A DNA stretch of 64,000 bases. Origin: Bacteroidales bacterium. GTDB lineage: Bacteria > Bacteroidota > Bacteroidia > Bacteroidales > UBA10428. Made by a program: the position numbers and the translations under genes. The DNA lies in assembly GCA_016935435.1 (NCBI GenBank), contig JAFGQZ010000046.1:62001-126000 (forward strand), read 5' to 3'. Positions 26,493 through 36,453 of the stretch are shown one piece after another. The notes under the pieces were generated by a model that was given only the letters and a program-made list of their open reading frames with translations, had not been told where the DNA came from and did no database searches. Numbering within the stretch: the stretch's first letter is position 1; each line of letters begins with the position of its first letter.

Positions 26493-28487
26493 TTAGTTAA
26501 TATTGGATGCTTTAGATTGTTGGGCTAAAAGTTTTGCGCTGAAATTGGCTATTTGTTCCGAAGTGCCTAGCAAATAAATTATATCGCCTGCCTGGAACTC
26601 AATATCAGGGTGGGGATGTTCTATGAGGTGCTGCTTTCTGAGAATAGCAACGAGGGTAACCCCAAAAACTTGCCGGATTTTTGCTTCTGCCAGGCTTTTG
26701 TTGACCAGGAAGCAATCGGGGCCAATTTCCTGTGTGGTGATATCAATATTGGGCATTTCTTTAAGAAAGTCAAATTCATCTTTGTTTTCATCTTTATCCC
26801 AAAAAATCCCGTAATGATCGTCCCTGATTTTTGCAATGACTGTATTGATGTCTTTTTGCGGAATAAGCTTCTGTTTTAAAACCCGCTGGTAAATTTCAAT
26901 GGCCGTTTCAAACTCTTCGGGAATTACCTCGTTGGCACCCAGGCTGTATAATTTATCAATATCGGTAACCTGTTTGGTGCGAACAATAATATATGCCCGC
27001 TTATTAAGTTCCCTGACTTTTTCGACAATTGCCATAGAAGTTATAAGGTTTCCTACAGATAGTACAATAATATCGGCGGTTTCGGCATGTGCTTTAGACA
27101 AAATTGGGGCGTTGGTGGCATCGCCATAAATAACCATTTCGCCTTTTTGTTGCCTTTTGCGTGCAGTTGCAGGGTCGAAAACAACCGAAACATAAGGCAG
27201 GTTCATGCGTCTTGCCATAACCGAAAGGCTGAGGGCCCTGGAATCTTTGCCAATAAATACAATATGGTTCGTAAGCTGGGGAATGTCGATTTCGGGCAGC
27301 GGGAATAACCCTTTGGTAAGAAATTCGGGCAATGGTAGTTTTAGCAGTAAATTGGCAAGTGGCCTCGATGCCTGAATTAAAAATGGCGATACCGACATGG
27401 TAATTACTGCAACCGATAGGAATAAGTGGTAAAAATCCTGGTGTATGATTTTATAATCGAACCCCAGCTTGGCCAGTATAAACGAGAATTCGCCAACCTG
27501 GCTTAGTGCCAACCCAACGATTACAGTGCCCCTGAATGTATGTCCGAGAAGAAAGGCCGTACCGCCCCCTACAACCGTTTTTACCACAATAACAATTAAA
27601 ACCGAATACACCACCATAAATATATTGTCGGCCACAAATGACAGGTCGAGCAGCATTCCAATTGAAACAAAGAAAAAACTGGTAAAGGTGTCTTTAAATG
27701 GAATAAGGTGCCCGAAAGCGTTATGGCTGTATTCCGACTCTGAAATCATTAACCCGGCAAGGAAAGCCCCAAATGCCAGCGACAAGCCTAGTTCTGAGGT
27801 AAGCAACGCCACAGCAAGGCAAATAAGAAATATACTCATTAGAAACAGTTCCTGGTTTTTGGTCATTGCAATAGCATGCAACACCTTTGGCATAATCCAG
27901 CGGTTTCCCACGTAAAGTATTGCCATAACCAGCACAACCTTAATAAGTAATGGCCAAAGTATTGACCCTTCGCTGTGCGAACCACCCAGAACCGGGGTAA
28001 AAAGTATCATGGGCACCATCACCAGGTCCTGAAAAATTAAAATGCCCAGTATTGTCCGTCCGAAATTCGATGTGAGTTCCGACCTTTCCTGTAAAAGTTT
28101 CAAAACAACCGCAGTACTGCTTAGTGCGGTAATCATTCCAATAAATACCGACGCCACAATATCGAGATGATAAATTCTAACCACTACAAAGGTGACAGCA
28201 GCAGTGAACAACAATTGTACTGCACCTCCGATAAATACTATCCTGCGTATTTTCAGAAGATGGTTAAGCGAGAACTCAAGGCCAATTGTAAACATTAGTA
28301 AAACAACCCCAATTTCTGCCATTAAATCGATTTCGTGGGGCATTTTTATTATACCCAGTAAGTGCGGTCCGGCAATTATGCCGGTTAACAGATAGCCTAT
28401 AATTGTTGGTATCCTTATTTTTGTGAAGAGATAGTTTACCAATGTGGAAAGGGCAAATATTATAACAATATCTTTCAGGACTATCAT
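26493..28487 (-). CDS. CPA2 cation:proton antiporter with RCK (TrkA-N/TrkA-C) domains
   Basis: KefB/KefC-type membrane transporter exchanging K+ or Na+ for protons. 664 residues: about 12 membrane helices over residues 1-380 (TIIGYLLTGIIAGPHLLG and LSSTAVVLKLL are family motifs), a TrkA-N domain at about 405-530, and a TrkA-C domain at about 580-660. The nucleotide loop reads VFIGKDSRA where GxGxxG is usual, so NAD(H) or nucleotide binding may be altered. It is convergent with the Crp/Fnr gene (13 bases between stops). Ion specificity is not readable. Confidence 0.9.
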   Translation of the reverse strand: MIVLKDIVIIFALSTLVNYLFTKIRIPTIIGYLLTGIIAGPHLLGIIKMPHEIDLMAEIGVVLLMFTIGLEFSLNHLLKIRRIVFIGGAVQLLFTAAVTFVVVRIYHLDIVASVFIGMITALSSTAVVLKLLQERSELTSNFGRTILGILIFQDLVMVPMILFTPVLGGSHSEGSILWPLLIKVVLVMAILYVGNRWIMPKVLHAIAMTKNQELFLMSIFLICLAVALLTSELGLSLAFGAFLAGLMISESEYSHNAFGHLIPFKDTFTSFFFVSIGMLLDLSFVADNIFMVVYSVLIVIVVKTVVGGGTAFLLGHTFRGTVIVGLALSQVGEFSFILAKLGFDYKIIHQDFYHLFLSVAVITMSVSPFLIQASRPLANLLLKLPLPEFLTKGLFPLPEIDIPQLTNHIVFIGKDSRALSLSVMARRMNLPYVSVVFDPATARKRQQKGEMVIYGDATNAPILSKAHAETADIIVLSVGNLITSMAIVEKVRELNKRAYIIVRTKQVTDIDKLYSLGANEVIPEEFETAIEIYQRVLKQKLIPQKDINTVIAKIRDDHYGIFWDKDENKDEFDFLKEMPNIDITTQEIGPDCFLVNKSLAEAKIRQVFGVTLVAILRKQHLIEHPHPDIEFQAGDIIYLLGTSEQIANFSAKLLAQQSKASNIN

Positions 28488-28621
28488 CGGCTGTTAAGGT
28501 GTTTTTTGAGGCGGGGCTAATTTGTAAAACCCGTTATAAAAATAGCTATTTGGAAAAGATTAATAACTAAATTTTTTAACTATAAGGAATAATGTTTTTT
28601 CATTTTCTTTCTTTTAGCTTC

Positions 28622-28654
28622 AAAAAAAAAGCATGGCAACAAAACCGGCCATGC
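28622..28654 (-). terminator. Rho-independent terminator of the arginine decarboxylase gene
   Basis: On the minus strand a 7-base stem GCATGGC / GCCATGC (28648-28654 with 28631-28637) is followed directly by nine T (28622-28630). It lies about 30 bases after the speA stop. Confidence 0.85.
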
Positions 28655-28685
28655 ATTTATGTGTTTCCTCAAATTTTGTTGATTG

Positions 28686-30578
28686 CTATTCGAGGTAGGT
28701 ATAACCATACAAACCCGAACGGTAGTTCGAAAGAAATTCTTTTCCTTCTTCGGCAGTTATGTTTCCGGCTTTTACCGATGCTGTAACCCATGTTTCCACC
28801 GTGCGTACAAGTTTTTTCGAATTGTACTGCACATAATCGAGCACTTCGGCAACCGTTTCGCCATCGATAATCCGATCAATATAATAACCGTTTTCATCGA
28901 CCGATACATGCACTGCATTTGTGTCGCCAAAAAGGTTGTGAAGGTCGCCCAGTATTTCCTGATATGCCCCTACCAGAAAAACGCCGATATAATAAGAATC
29001 TTTATTATTTAGTGTATGCACCGGCAAGTAGTGCTGAACATTGCGGGTTGAAATAAAGTTGTCGATTTTGCCATCGGAATCGCAGGTTATATCTTGTAAG
29101 GTTGCGTTTCGTTCTGGTTTTTCGTCGAGGCGCTGTATGGGCATTATCGGAAATATCTGGTCGATAGCCCAGGAATCTGGCAACGATTGGAACAACGAGA
29201 AATTGCAGAAATACTTATCTGAAAGGAGTTTTGACAGGTACCGCAACTCTTCGGGCACATGCTTTGATTTAGATATCATAGAGTGTATTTCGCGTGCAAT
29301 TGACCAGAAAAGCCTTTCGACCTGTGCACGGGTTTTCAGGTCGAGCATGCCCAGGCTGAAGCGATCCAAAGCCTCTTCGCGAATTTGCTGTGCATCATGC
29401 CAGGCTTCGAGCATGCGCGGCTGGTTGAGCGAGTCCCAAATTGAATATAGTTCCTGTACCAGTTCGTGATCGTTTTCTGTAATCTCAACATCTTCTTCCC
29501 ATTCGGGCAAACTGGTTGTTTCAAGTACTTCAAAAACCAGCACAGAGTGATGGGCAGTTAACGAACGCCCCGATTCGGTTATTATATTGGGGTGTGGAAG
29601 ATTGTTTTTTTCGCAGATATCGACAAAAGTTGAAACAGAATCGTTTACATATTCCTGTATGCTGTAGTTTACGCTACTTTCGCTGCTTGACGAGCGCGTG
29701 CCATCGTAATCAACCCCGAGTCCCCCGCCAATATCAACAAATTCAACGTTAAAGCCGTTTCTACAAAGTTCGGCATAAAATTGCGAGGCTTCGCGCAGGG
29801 CAGTTTTAATACGGCGAATTTTTGTAACCTGGCTGCCAATATGGAAATGCACCAACCGAAGGCAATCTTTCATGCGGTTTTTATCTAGAAAGTCCATTGC
29901 ATCGAGCAGTTCGCTCGAAGTAAGACCGAATTTGCTGCCATCGCCGCCAGATTCTTCCCACTTTCCGCTGCCCGAACTGGCCAGTTTTATGCGTACGCCA
30001 ATATTTGGTTTTATTTTTAGCCGCTTCGATATTTTGGCAATTAGCTTAAGTTCATTAAGCTTTTCAACTACCAGAAAAATTCGTTTACCCATTTTTTGAG
30101 CAAGCAGGGCCAGTTCAATATAGTCTTCATCTTTGTACCCATTGCATATAATAAGCGAATCGAGATCGGTGTTAATAGCTATCACAGCATGCAATTCGGG
30201 TTTTGAACCTGCCTCGAGGCCAATATTAAAACGCTTGCCATGGCTTACTATTTCTTCTACAATAGGTCGCATCTGGTTTACCTTTATAGGGTAAACTATT
30301 ACGTTGCTCCCTTTATATTCGTATTCTTCCGAAGCAATTTTAAAGCATTTCGACATTTTTTCAATACGGTTTTGCAGAATATCTGTAAACCTTATTAAAA
30401 CAGGTGAGGCAACATCGCGCAGCATCAACTCATCGACAAGTTCTTTTATATCAATCTGTATATCATTCTTTTTAGGGGTTACAACCACATTGCCTTTTTC
30501 GTTAATTGAAAAATAATCGATTCCCCAACCCTGAATGTTATAAAGTTCAGCCGAATCTTCGATACGCCATTTTCTCAT
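28686..30578 (-). CDS. speA: Biosynthetic arginine decarboxylase
   Basis: PLP-dependent enzyme converting arginine to agmatine, the first step of one putrescine/spermidine route. 630 residues, the normal length for SpeA. IYPIKVNQ-type motif (VIVYPIKVNQM, Lys99) holds the PLP lysine. HFHIGSQ (near 246) and DIGGGLGVDYDGTRS match the fold-III decarboxylase phosphate-binding region. ESGRSLTAHHSVLVFEV is the second-domain motif. It stands alone with its own terminator and is divergent from arfB. Confidence 0.96.
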   Translation of the reverse strand: MRKWRIEDSAELYNIQGWGIDYFSINEKGNVVVTPKKNDIQIDIKELVDELMLRDVASPVLIRFTDILQNRIEKMSKCFKIASEEYEYKGSNVIVYPIKVNQMRPIVEEIVSHGKRFNIGLEAGSKPELHAVIAINTDLDSLIICNGYKDEDYIELALLAQKMGKRIFLVVEKLNELKLIAKISKRLKIKPNIGVRIKLASSGSGKWEESGGDGSKFGLTSSELLDAMDFLDKNRMKDCLRLVHFHIGSQVTKIRRIKTALREASQFYAELCRNGFNVEFVDIGGGLGVDYDGTRSSSSESSVNYSIQEYVNDSVSTFVDICEKNNLPHPNIITESGRSLTAHHSVLVFEVLETTSLPEWEEDVEITENDHELVQELYSIWDSLNQPRMLEAWHDAQQIREEALDRFSLGMLDLKTRAQVERLFWSIAREIHSMISKSKHVPEELRYLSKLLSDKYFCNFSLFQSLPDSWAIDQIFPIMPIQRLDEKPERNATLQDITCDSDGKIDNFISTRNVQHYLPVHTLNNKDSYYIGVFLVGAYQEILGDLHNLFGDTNAVHVSVDENGYYIDRIIDGETVAEVLDYVQYNSKKLVRTVETWVTASVKAGNITAEEGKEFLSNYRSGLYGYTYLE

Positions 30579-30799
30579 TTATAGCCTAATTTTTAAGGTG
30601 TTAAGTGTATATTGATATTGGCCACGAAAATATAAATTATCGGTGTAATAAAACAACATACAATGAATTAATTAAAGGTATTGGGGCAAATTTATTTCCG
30701 GCCCATTTTTTTTTGCATAAAACAAATTTTTTGTCGGTCCACTTTTGAATTTTTTATTATTGTTACATTGCATGAATTTTAAAAGTAACATTCTGAAAT

Positions 30800-31216
30800 A
30801 TGATGCTATCGGAAGAAACTATAGAATTGATTGTCAGGGAATTTGTCTTTTCGGCCTCGCGCAGCAGCGGCCCTGGCGGGCAGAATGTAAACAAGGTAAG
30901 CTCGAAAATAGAGGTTCGTTTTAACATAAGTTCATCGGCGGCCTTAAACACAGATCAAAAACTGCTTTTAATTTCAAAATTGCAGTCGAAACTAACATCT
31001 GGGGGCGATTTAATTGTAACCTGCCAGCAAGGGCGTTCGCAGCTGCAAAATAAAGATTCGGCTACCCTGAAAATTATTGGGATTATTCAAAAAGCACTTT
31101 TGCCAAAACGAAAAAGGAAACCTACCAGGCCCACTAAATCGTCGGTTGAAAAACGCATTGAGCAAAAGAAAAAACGCTCGGCAATAAAAAACAGCCGTAA
31201 AATAGAAGGGTTTTGA
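30800..31216 (+). CDS. arfB: ArfB/YaeJ-type ribosome-rescue peptidyl-tRNA hydrolase
   Basis: Releases nascent chains from stalled ribosomes by hydrolysing peptidyl-tRNA. 138 residues: the RF1-like domain with SSGPGGQNVNKVSSK (GGQ at 26-28), then a strongly basic C-terminal tail (RKRKPTRPTKSSVEKRIEQK) that enters the empty mRNA channel in this family. Two adjacent ATG codons (30800, 30803) are possible starts. The DUF3820 gene follows. Confidence 0.93.
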   Translation: MMLSEETIELIVREFVFSASRSSGPGGQNVNKVSSKIEVRFNISSSAALNTDQKLLLISKLQSKLTSGGDLIVTCQQGRSQLQNKDSATLKIIGIIQKALLPKRKRKPTRPTKSSVEKRIEQKKKRSAIKNSRKIEGF

Positions 31217-31292
31217 GCATGGGTGCCTTTCTGCAGATTATTCTGTAGTTGCTTTAAATCGAATTTAATTTATTAACCAATTGCTTTCCCGC

Positions 31293-31532
31293 ATGAACGA
31301 AGATTTACAAGTTCCTTTCGAAAGGAACATTCTTATTGAGATTGTTAGCACACCAATGCCTTTTGGCAAATATAAAGGCTCAGTTGTGGCAAATTTGCCC
31401 ATGCATTATCTCGAATGGTTCAAGCGGCAAGGGTTTCCGAAAGGCAAACTGGGCATAATGCTTGAAACGGTTTACGAAATTAAACTTAACGGCCTCGATG
31501 AAATTCTTATCTCGCTAAAAAAAATTAATTAA
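31293..31532 (+). CDS. DUF3820 family small protein
   Basis: 79 residues from the ATG at 31293. PMPFGKYKGSVVANLPMHYLEWF and RQGFPKGKLGIMLETV-type sequence match DUF3820, a small conserved family sometimes called putative quorum-sensing-regulated virulence factor; its molecular function is not established. It lies 76 bases after arfB in the same direction and may share its transcript. Confidence 0.85.
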   Translation: MNEDLQVPFERNILIEIVSTPMPFGKYKGSVVANLPMHYLEWFKRQGFPKGKLGIMLETVYEIKLNGLDEILISLKKIN

Positions 31533-31666
31533 CCTACTCCATTCATATATTCTGTTAATAAACAGTTTTAAAACAGGTTAACTGCTTTGCTCCATCTTAT
31601 AATCTTTCAAACGGTCGTAAGCCGAAACAAAAAAAATGCTATTTTGCAGTTAATATCCAAATAGAA

Positions 31667-33697
31667 ATGGGAAGTTTTCTTCTGATTAAATTACCTTTTA
31701 CTGATGCCGTTGGTATATTTACTACACTGTTTTTCATAATTTTGTTTCTTCCGCCTGTATTTAAGAAACTAAAAATACCCGGTATTGTTGGCCTTATATT
31801 GGCGGGGATATTGGTTGGGCCGTTTGGGTTAAACCTTTTATCGAAAGAAATAGGTTTTGATATTCTGGGTTCGTTTGGTTTGTTGTACCTGATGTTTCTT
31901 GTGGGGCTCGAAATAAACTTCGACGATTTTCTTATGCATAAAAAACAGGCACTGCTTTTTGGCATATTTTCGTTTTTCATTCCATTTATCCTGGGCATTG
32001 TTTTTTTAATGCTGTTTTACAATCTCGATAAACTGGCAATTATAGGCATCGCAACAATGCTAGGCACGCATACCCTGGTATCGTACCCAATTGTTGCAAA
32101 ATATGGGCTGAAAAACCATATTTCTGTTACACTAGTCATTGGGGCAACTATTATTGCCGATACGCTTGCCCTTGTTTCTGTAAGCCTATTTGGCGATTTA
32201 AGTGCTGACAATTTTTCTTTAAGTTTCATTTCCGCCATTGTATTAAGGTATTTTGTGCTGTTCTTTTTCACCCTATTTTTGCTGCCGCGTATTTGTAAAT
32301 GGTTTTTCGTAAATTATGAGGGAGATACAACTTTCGGTTTTATTTTTACCCTTGCAATGGCTATGGCCAGTGCTTTTCTTTCGGAAATACTTAAAATCGA
32401 ACCAATAATTGGTACTTTCTTTGCCGGGCTCACCATAAACAGGTTTATAGGGAGTTCCCCTCTTTTGTTGTCTAGAATCAGTTTCTTTGGCGAAACCCTT
32501 TTTATTCCATTATTTTTAATTGGTGTAGGTATATTAATTAACCCGCTTGCTTTTACATCATCATTGTCGGTTTGGGGACTGGTTGGCACTTTGTTTATAG
32601 CTTATGTGGCAGGAAAGTATATTGCTGCAGCAATCATTCAAAAACAAATGAAGTTAAACCGGGATTTTCGAAACCTTATTGCCGGGCTTTCAAGCTCTAA
32701 AGCTGCGGCTGCCATAGCCATTGCCATTTTATTGTTTAAATCGGGGCTTATGGATGAAACAATAATAAATATTACCGTTCTGTTAATTATGTTCACCAGT
32801 TTTTATAGCTCATTCTTAACAGAAATTACAGCTAAAAAGATATTAGCTGCAGTAATTTCGTTCGGGAACCCTGACAGAAGTTTTAATAAGCGGCTTCTTG
32901 TATCGGTTTCGAACCCTATGACTATGAAAAGCCTTATAAAGTTTGCAGCTCACATTAAAGAATCTGCGAATACGGCGCCTTTGCATATTTTATCAGTTTC
33001 GTCCGACTCTATGGAGGCTGCCAAAAGCAGGCTTGTACAAGAACATATAGTTCGAGAAGTCGATTTGTTCCCGAAAGAAAATGACACAAAAATTGAACTT
33101 TTCTCCAGAATCGATCAGAATGTTTCTAATGGCATTGCAAATGCAGCTAATGATATTTCGGCAAGTGCCATAATTATTGGGTGGAACATAAAAAAAAGCG
33201 CTTTCCAATATTTTTTTGGCACCCTAATACGTAACCTTCTGGTAAAAACTGGCAAAATGGTTTTGGTAGTAAAACTGGCACGCGATATTTCAGATAACAA
33301 ACGTATTTATACAATTGCCCCTCCAAAATTTGAATACGAAAATTCGTTCGAGAAAACTATATTTGCCCTAATGGAACTTAAGAACAAAACCGGCGCATTG
33401 TTAACCCTGTTGCACCATGTCGGTTCGGAAAATGCCCTTTTAAAAGAAAAAACAGCTTTTGGAAATGATAATAACCTTACTTTAAAAAGTTATAGCTATT
33501 ATTCAAAATTAACTTCATTTAAACCAGAATTAACCTCCGATGACTTATTAATAGTAATTCATGCAAGAAAGAACAGTTTGTCGTATCACCGGCTTATGGA
33601 CACATATCCACACGACATTTGCGAGTTGTACCCAAACAACAATTGTATATTGATGTATCCTGAACAGGAACCCGATGAAGCCTTAAGTACCTTGTAA
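31667..33697 (+). CDS. CPA2 cation:proton antiporter with universal-stress-like C-terminal half
   Basis: 676 residues: about 12-13 membrane helices to residue ~395 (motifs IPGIVGLILAGILVGPFGL, LYLMFLVGLEIN, IIADTLALVS), then about 280 cytoplasmic residues of alpha/beta type that resemble tandem UspA domains. This contrasts with the RCK-tailed antiporter at 26493-28487, so the window encodes two structurally different CPA2 exchangers. Na+/H+ exchange is the usual guess for this subgroup; ion choice is not shown. It ends 3 bases from the stop of the convergent PurF paralogue. Confidence 0.88.
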   Translation: MGSFLLIKLPFTDAVGIFTTLFFIILFLPPVFKKLKIPGIVGLILAGILVGPFGLNLLSKEIGFDILGSFGLLYLMFLVGLEINFDDFLMHKKQALLFGIFSFFIPFILGIVFLMLFYNLDKLAIIGIATMLGTHTLVSYPIVAKYGLKNHISVTLVIGATIIADTLALVSVSLFGDLSADNFSLSFISAIVLRYFVLFFFTLFLLPRICKWFFVNYEGDTTFGFIFTLAMAMASAFLSEILKIEPIIGTFFAGLTINRFIGSSPLLLSRISFFGETLFIPLFLIGVGILINPLAFTSSLSVWGLVGTLFIAYVAGKYIAAAIIQKQMKLNRDFRNLIAGLSSSKAAAAIAIAILLFKSGLMDETIINITVLLIMFTSFYSSFLTEITAKKILAAVISFGNPDRSFNKRLLVSVSNPMTMKSLIKFAAHIKESANTAPLHILSVSSDSMEAAKSRLVQEHIVREVDLFPKENDTKIELFSRIDQNVSNGIANAANDISASAIIIGWNIKKSAFQYFFGTLIRNLLVKTGKMVLVVKLARDISDNKRIYTIAPPKFEYENSFEKTIFALMELKNKTGALLTLLHHVGSENALLKEKTAFGNDNNLTLKSYSYYSKLTSFKPELTSDDLLIVIHARKNSLSYHRLMDTYPHDICELYPNNNCILMYPEQEPDEALSTL

Positions 33698-33700
33698 AAA

Positions 33701-35110
33701 TTAAAAGTAACTCGAGCCATCCCAACAATGGGTGCACAACTTTTCTTTTGGAAGGCCTATAGCGTTCACCAGATCGTCGAGCCTTTGAAATTTAAGGGTC
33801 GTAAGATCGAGGTTTTTTCTAATTTGCTCCACCATAGTCTGGTACTTAATATTATCGGGGTTAGAATATTCCGCCATTTCGGTATTGTCCTTCCCTTCGA
33901 GCAACTTTACAGCTTTATGGGTTGCCAAATCGAGATTGGAACGCGAACGGCTGAAATTTAAAAACATACAGGGGTAGGTAAGGGGCGGGCATGCAATGCG
34001 CATGTGCACCTCTTTAATACCAGCATCGTGAAGGTCGCGAACATTATCTTTAAGTTGTGTGCCCCTAACAATAGAGTCGTCGAGAAAAACCCCGCGCTTG
34101 CCCTTAATAACCGATTCATTCGGTATAAGTTTCATTTTGGCAACCAATTCTCGTGTTTCCTGGTTTTGGGGCATGAAACTGCGGGGCCAGGTAGGGGTAT
34201 ATTTTGAATAAGGCCTTTTAAGCGGAATACATTTTTCGTTACTGTAGCCCATTGCATGCCCCAGTCCTGAATCGGGTATCCCTGCTGCAAAGTCCACATC
34301 AATTTCATCGTCTTTTGCAAGTGCAGCGCCACTTCTATAACGGCTTTCATCGACATTAATGCCTTCGTAAAACGATGGCGGATATCCATAATAAACCCAT
34401 AAAAATGAGCAAACCTGCATTTTTTCGCCAGGTTTCCGCAACTGATGGTATCCATCGGCCGTGAGGCTGACAATTTCGCCAGGCCCCAGGTAATATTGGG
34501 TTTCGTAACCTAGATTCGGAAATGCACAGGTTTCGAATGTGGCAGCATAGCCGTTCTCGTTTTTTCCGATAATTACCGGAGTTCTGCCGAGTTTATCGCG
34601 GGCAGCTATTATACTGCCGTTCTCAGTTAATATTAGAAGCGAACATGAGCCTTTTATTTTTTCAAACACATTTTCTATACCGGCAACAAAGCTTTCTTTT
34701 TCGGCAATAAGCATGGCTACAAGTTCGGTAGGGTTAACTGACCCCTGGCTGGTTTCTGAAAATGTACGGCATTGCTTTAGAAAACGTTGTTCGAGTTCAT
34801 CGATGTTTACTATTTTCGACACTGTGGCAACAGCAAACCGCCCAAGGTGAGTGGTTACCTGTATGGGTTGGGCTTCGTTATCGCTAATAACACCAATTCC
34901 GCTTGAACCGGCAAAGCCTTTTATATCTTGTTCGAACTTGTTGCGGAAATAACCATCTTCCAAACTATGTATCGCTCGCTGAAAACCTTTTTCCCTCGAA
35001 AAAAAAGCCAATCCTGCCCGTTTTGTGCCCAGGTGCGAATGGTAGTCGGTACCATAGAAAACATCTGGCACACAATCGTTTTTCGATACGCTTCCAAAAA
35101 ATCCACTCAT
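33701..35110 (-). CDS. PurF (amidophosphoribosyltransferase) paralogue lacking the catalytic Cys
   Basis: 469 residues with the two PurF parts: an N-terminal Ntn glutamine amidotransferase fold (GTDYHSHLGTKRAGLAFF, about 21-38) and a C-terminal phosphoribosyltransferase domain (VFLDDSIVRGTQLKD for PRPP, about 344-360; CTHCWDG near the end). True PurF begins, after removal of Met, with the nucleophile Cys (MCGI); this one begins MSGFFG, so Cys is replaced by Ser. Glutamine-dependent activity is thus doubtful; ammonia use or a regulatory role is possible. I recall close homologues with the same MSGFFG start in other Bacteroidota, suggesting a conserved subfamily. It stands alone, not with other purine genes. 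Confidence 0.85.
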   Translation of the reverse strand: MSGFFGSVSKNDCVPDVFYGTDYHSHLGTKRAGLAFFSREKGFQRAIHSLEDGYFRNKFEQDIKGFAGSSGIGVISDNEAQPIQVTTHLGRFAVATVSKIVNIDELEQRFLKQCRTFSETSQGSVNPTELVAMLIAEKESFVAGIENVFEKIKGSCSLLILTENGSIIAARDKLGRTPVIIGKNENGYAATFETCAFPNLGYETQYYLGPGEIVSLTADGYHQLRKPGEKMQVCSFLWVYYGYPPSFYEGINVDESRYRSGAALAKDDEIDVDFAAGIPDSGLGHAMGYSNEKCIPLKRPYSKYTPTWPRSFMPQNQETRELVAKMKLIPNESVIKGKRGVFLDDSIVRGTQLKDNVRDLHDAGIKEVHMRIACPPLTYPCMFLNFSRSRSNLDLATHKAVKLLEGKDNTEMAEYSNPDNIKYQTMVEQIRKNLDLTTLKFQRLDDLVNAIGLPKEKLCTHCWDGSSYF

Positions 35111-35487
35111 GTATTTTGTTTTGAATGTTGATAGTGAGGCGCAAATATACTTTGATTTTTGAACCGGGAGAAATTTGGTTGATAAATGCTTTGATTTTGT
35201 TAATAGTTTTTGGGATCAGTTTGTTTATCTGGCTGACAAATAAAGAGGATTGGGCCGGGTTGGCTTTTTTATTTTTTAGAATTTAGATGTGGTCTATATT
35301 GCATTAATACAAATGTTTACATATATGTACAAACCAAATATGTATTTAGCGAGAATGTGTTGTCTAAAATATTTCACCATTTTTTTATAAAACCTCTGTG
35401 ATTCAATGTAAAGTTATAGAACCACAGAGGCTAAAGAATTTAAAAAAAACATTTACTTTCCGGTTAATTAGGAAAGCTAATGAAAAA
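35111..35487. other. Non-coding stretch between the PurF paralogue and the peroxiredoxin gene
   Basis: About 377 AT-rich bases. The only structure seen is an 8-base inverted repeat CCTCTGTG (35393-35400) / CACAGAGG (35423-35430) with a 22-base loop, similar in wording to dispersed CACAGAGG repeats known in several bacterial groups. No gene or clear promoter was recognised. Confidence 0.5.
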
Positions 35488-36207
35488 TTATTTTTTCAGG
35501 ATTTTACTTAAAACTTTTTCTTTATCGAGTTTACGGGTACAGAAAAACCAGTCGTAGCAGGTTGTATTTTCATCCTTGCTTTCCATACGTTCTTTTGCTA
35601 CACCGCACGAACCTGCCGTAGGCACAATAACATCGTCGCCCGGCTGCCAGTCGGCTGGGGTTGCGATGCTGAATTCGTCGGCAGCCTGCAATGCAATAAC
35701 AATACGGTAAAGTTCGTCGAAATTACGGCCAAGGCTTAGAGGGTAATAAAGAACGGTACGTACTATACCTTTCGGGTCGATAACGAACACTGCCCTTACC
35801 GCTTTTGTGTTGCTTTCGCCAGGTTGTATCATGCCGTATTTCTTGGCAACTTCCATAGTAATATCTTCGATTAACGGAAAGGTAACCTCTACGTTCTTCA
35901 TGCCTTTATACTCGATTTTTTCTTTAATAGTGCGCAACCAAGCAATATGGCTATACAAACCATCGACCGAAAGGCCGACCAATTTACAGTTTGCCTTGTT
36001 AAAATCTTTCTCCATGCTGGCGAAAGTCATAAACTCAGAGGTGCAAACCGGAGTGAAGTCGGCCGGATGGCTAAACAAAATTACCCAGCTACCCTTATAG
36101 TCGGCCGGAAAATTTATGTCCCCCTGAGTGGTTACTGCTTTAAATTCCGGGGCAGGTTCACCAATACGTGGTATAGAATAAACCTTTTGTTCTGTTTTTT
36201 CTTCCAT
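35488..36207 (-). CDS. Peroxiredoxin of the Prx6 / thioredoxin-peroxidase type
   Basis: Reduces hydrogen peroxide and organic hydroperoxides. 239 residues. DFTPVCTSEF carries the peroxidatic Cys55 in the PxxxC context. The long C-terminal arm has Cys201 and the pair Cys217/Cys223 (CYDWFFC), as in archaeal thioredoxin peroxidases where these residues resolve the sulfenate. It lies next to bacterioferritin, catalase and PerR on the same strand, so it probably belongs to a peroxide regulon. Confidence 0.94.
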   Translation of the reverse strand: MEEKTEQKVYSIPRIGEPAPEFKAVTTQGDINFPADYKGSWVILFSHPADFTPVCTSEFMTFASMEKDFNKANCKLVGLSVDGLYSHIAWLRTIKEKIEYKGMKNVEVTFPLIEDITMEVAKKYGMIQPGESNTKAVRAVFVIDPKGIVRTVLYYPLSLGRNFDELYRIVIALQAADEFSIATPADWQPGDDVIVPTAGSCGVAKERMESKDENTTCYDWFFCTRKLDKEKVLSKILKK

Positions 36208-36404
36208 AGTTATTTGATTTTATTTGTTAATTATTTGTTAAAACATATTGAATTGCATATTGTTTAGAACAGCGAAAAAAAAATATGGTTTCGAGAAAAA
36301 AGTGTTTACCAGGAATAATTGTAAGTAAACAAGAATGATATAGAGAAGTAGAAATTTACCAGTTTTTTTGTAAAAACTATAAACAGTGGCCATAAATATT
36401 AAGT

Positions 36405-36442
36405 GGGGCATAATTCATCAAACAAAAAAAGAATTATGCCCC
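36405..36442 (-). terminator. Inverted repeat after bacterioferritin
   Basis: Perfect 12-base inverted repeat GGGGCATAATTC (36405-36416) / GAATTATGCCCC (36431-36442), loop 14 bases, 12 bases past the bacterioferritin stop. The minus-strand side lacks a long T tract, so it may protect the 3' end rather than terminate strongly. Confidence 0.7.
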
Positions 36443-36453
36443 TTACTTATATT

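Noticed and set aside
35393-35430. CCTCTGTG / CACAGAGG inverted repeat as a terminator
   Set aside because: Loop of 22 bases and no T tract on either strand; more like a single copy of a dispersed repeat family.
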